The notes below the pieces were generated by a model that saw only the letters and a list, made by a program, of their open reading frames with translations, did no database searches and was not told the origin of the DNA. Source: Pseudomonadota bacterium (GTDB lineage Bacteria; Pseudomonadota; Gammaproteobacteria; Burkholderiales; Burkholderiaceae_C). From it: a stretch of DNA of 7,208 nt. Where the stretch lies: assembly GCA_023435325.1 (NCBI GenBank), contig JAEYRT010000225.1, positions 1 to 7,208 of the forward strand, given 5' to 3'. Position numbers and translations under genes: made by a program. Of this stretch, positions 5,854-7,208 are shown piece by piece; position 1 is the stretch's first letter, and each line of letters starts with the position of its first letter.

Positions 5854-6660
5854 GTGACAGAAGCATTGCTGATTCGCCAGGAGGGTGGGGTCCTCATCCT
5901 CTCCAACAACAACGTGGCGGCGCGCAACGCGCTTTCGCCCGAGTTTTATGCCGCTGTCACAGCAGCACTGACCAAGGCCGCACAAGACCCCAGCGTGGGC
6001 GCCATCATCCTCACAGGGGAAGGTGGGCACTTCTGCGCCGGTGGTGATTTGCGCCAGCTGGCCAAGCGCCGTGAGCTGCCCATGCAAGAGCGCCGCGAAA
6101 AGCTGGAAGGCTTGCACAACCTGATTCGCGCTGTGCGCGACTGCCCCAAGCCCGTGATCGCCGCGGTGGAAGGCGCAGCCGCTGGCGCTGGCCTTTCGCT
6201 GGCCTTGGCGTGTGACATGCTGGTGGCGGCCAAGAACAGCGTGTTCTCGGTGGCCTATGTGAAGGTGGGCCTGACACCCGATGGCGGTGCCACGGCCTTC
6301 CTGGCGGAGTTCGTCTCACGCCAAGTGCTGACCGAGCTGTGCCTGACCGGCGAACGCATCAGTGGCGAGCGACTGCATGCGCTGGGCGCTGTCAACCGCC
6401 TGGCTGAGCCCGGCGAAGCCGTGGCTCAGGCCATGCAGCTGGCGCAGCAGGTGGCCCAGGGGCCGGAGCTGGCCATGTCGCGTATCAAAGAGTTGTGCCG
6501 CCAAGCGCCCTACAACGATCTGGAGCAGCAGCTGGAGCTGGAAGCACAGTACATGGTGCGCTCGCAAGAGAGTGAAGAGTCGCGCGAAGGCATTGGCGCT
6601 TTTCTCGAAAAGCGCAGCCCCAATTTCCGCCCCGGTGCCCAGGCACCTGCTGCGGAATAG
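5854..6660 (+). CDS. Crotonase-superfamily enoyl-CoA hydratase/isomerase, isomerase-like active site
   Basis: This 268-aa soluble protein has the single-domain crotonase length. The GTG start is supported by a strong ribosome site (5841-5846). It carries the oxyanion-hole segments GHFCAGGDL and EGAAAGAGLSLALACD. Neither hydratase glutamate is present: the first position is Ser115 (codon 6196-6198) and the second is Tyr135 (AYVKVGLTPDGG). Asp143 (codon 6280-6282) in LTPDGG instead occupies the position of the catalytic aspartate of PaaG-type isomerases and of 4-chlorobenzoyl-CoA dehalogenase. From this family knowledge I infer a double-bond isomerase or a related enolate-forming reaction rather than hydration; automated annotation would probably say enoyl-CoA hydratase. 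The gene lies 45 bp before a CoA-transferase gene and downstream of the dehydrogenase pair, suggesting a role on unsaturated or branched intermediates of the same pathway. The C-terminal helical region (about residues 195-255) with LEKRSPNFRP is typical of the superfamily. The substrate is unknown. Confidence 0.88.
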   Translation: MTEALLIRQEGGVLILSNNNVAARNALSPEFYAAVTAALTKAAQDPSVGAIILTGEGGHFCAGGDLRQLAKRRELPMQERREKLEGLHNLIRAVRDCPKPVIAAVEGAAAGAGLSLALACDMLVAAKNSVFSVAYVKVGLTPDGGATAFLAEFVSRQVLTELCLTGERISGERLHALGAVNRLAEPGEAVAQAMQLAQQVAQGPELAMSRIKELCRQAPYNDLEQQLELEAQYMVRSQESEESREGIGAFLEKRSPNFRPGAQAPAAE

Positions 6661-6705
6661 GACAGACCCCAAGACAGATCAACCAAGCTCAGGGAGACAA
6701 GAGCG

Positions 6706-7208
6706 ATGACTACAACTACATTGCCCGAAGGCATGGACTTTCCGCTGGAAGGCGTGCGCGTACTGGACTTGTCGCGCGTGTTCGCTGGCCCTTTGTGCGG
6801 CCAGGTGCTGGCGGACTTTGGCGCTGAAGTGATCAAGGTGGAGCACCCCGCCCGCGGAGACGACACCCGCGACTGGGGCATGCGTATCGGCAAGACCGAA
6901 ACCACCTACTACAACAGCATGAACCGCAACAAGCGTTCGGTCACGCTGGATCTGCAAAGCGCCGAAGGTGTGCAGATCATTTATGACTTGCTGCCGCAGT
7001 TTGACGTGGTGATTCACAACTTCAAGCACGGCGGTGCCGACAAGCTGGGGCTGGGCTATGAAAAGCTCAAATCCATCAAGCCCGACCTGATTTACTGCAG
7101 CGTGGCTGGCTACAACAGCGACACCCCCGAGGCCAAGCGCCCCGGCTATGACCTGGTGATTCAGGCCGAGGCCGGGCTGATGGCCATCAACGGCGAAGAA
7201 GGTACGCC
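6706..7208 (+). CDS. Class III CoA-transferase (CaiB/BaiF family), 3' end outside window
   Basis: This partial gene has 167 complete codons to the window edge; the family is usually about 400 residues. The ATG at 6706 follows AGGGAG (6691-6696) at nine bases. The enzyme would move CoA between a donor such as succinyl-CoA and a carboxylic acid. The N-terminus has the family signature VLDLSRVFAGPLCGQVLADF followed by GAEVIKVEHP, then GDDTRDWG and NRNKRSVTLDL. The predicted nucleophile is Asp149 in RPGYDLVIQAEAGLM (codon 7150-7152), matching the catalytic aspartate of formyl-CoA transferase (Asp169). The stretch GDDTR-x-WG with YY-x-x-x-NRNK resembles human succinyl-CoA:glutarate CoA-transferase from memory, which would fit a dicarboxylate substrate. 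The same signature occurs in other CaiB-like enzymes, including carnitine, bile-acid and alpha-methylacyl-CoA racemase relatives, so the substrate is an inference from context. It lies 45 bp after the crotonase gene and is probably in the same transcript. Confidence 0.9.
   Translation, partial: MTTTTLPEGMDFPLEGVRVLDLSRVFAGPLCGQVLADFGAEVIKVEHPARGDDTRDWGMRIGKTETTYYNSMNRNKRSVTLDLQSAEGVQIIYDLLPQFDVVIHNFKHGGADKLGLGYEKLKSIKPDLIYCSVAGYNSDTPEAKRPGYDLVIQAEAGLMAINGEEGT

Noticed and set aside
4573..6117. A 514-codon open frame on the minus strand spanning the small-subunit dehydrogenase and part of the crotonase gene
   Set aside because: It runs antisense to two genes with clear family motifs, crosses an intergenic gap, and has a His/Gln/Ala-rich composition typical of reverse frames of high-GC coding DNA. 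No domain is recognisable.

Overview
The window is a high-GC, all-plus-strand catabolic gene cluster for beta-oxidation of acyl-CoAs. It contains six protein genes, the first and last cut by the window edges. Codon use, GC-rich composition, and intergenic sequence such as the run 'CCCCCTGAGTCGCTGCGCG' after the thiolase suggest a betaproteobacterium of the Comamonadaceae (Acidovorax/Comamonas/Delftia type). That assignment is an inference from general resemblance, not from a database match.

Layout: (1) 1-1814, the 3' part of a bifunctional enoyl-CoA hydratase/3-hydroxyacyl-CoA dehydrogenase (PimF/FadB type). (2) 1815-2033, a 219-bp gap with a run of hairpins followed by an AT-rich composite inverted repeat. 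(3) 2034-3230, a thiolase (PimB/FadA type). (4) 3231-3374, a gap with one strong GC-rich hairpin. (5) 3375-4571 and 4597-5733, two adjacent acyl-CoA dehydrogenase genes whose lengths and divided active-site motifs match the large and small subunits of a PimC/PimD-type heteromeric enzyme. (6) 5734-5853, a gap with two hairpins. (7) 5854-6660, a crotonase-superfamily protein whose active site looks like an isomerase (PaaG-like Asp) rather than a hydratase. (8) 6706 to the end, the N-terminal part of a class III (CaiB/BaiF) CoA-transferase resembling the succinyl-CoA:glutarate CoA-transferase group.

The order F-B-C-D recalls the pimFABCDE operon for odd-chain dicarboxylate (pimelate) degradation in Rhodopseudomonas palustris. 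In the visible part the pimA CoA-ligase is absent, and a CoA-transferase lies at the downstream end. A plausible reading is that the transferase activates a dicarboxylic or related acid with a CoA donor and PimC/PimD makes the 2-enoyl-CoA. The PimF-like protein would then hydrate and oxidise it, the thiolase would cleave it, and the extra crotonase would move a double bond or handle an unusual intermediate. The substrate cannot be settled from sequence.

The points most worth checking are a Glu-to-Lys change at the first catalytic glutamate of the PimF hydratase domain, the non-hydratase active site of the second crotonase, the complementary motif loss in the two dehydrogenase subunits, and the structured intergenic repeats. 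I found no RNA genes, CRISPR arrays, insertion sequences or minus-strand genes, and no convincing promoter.
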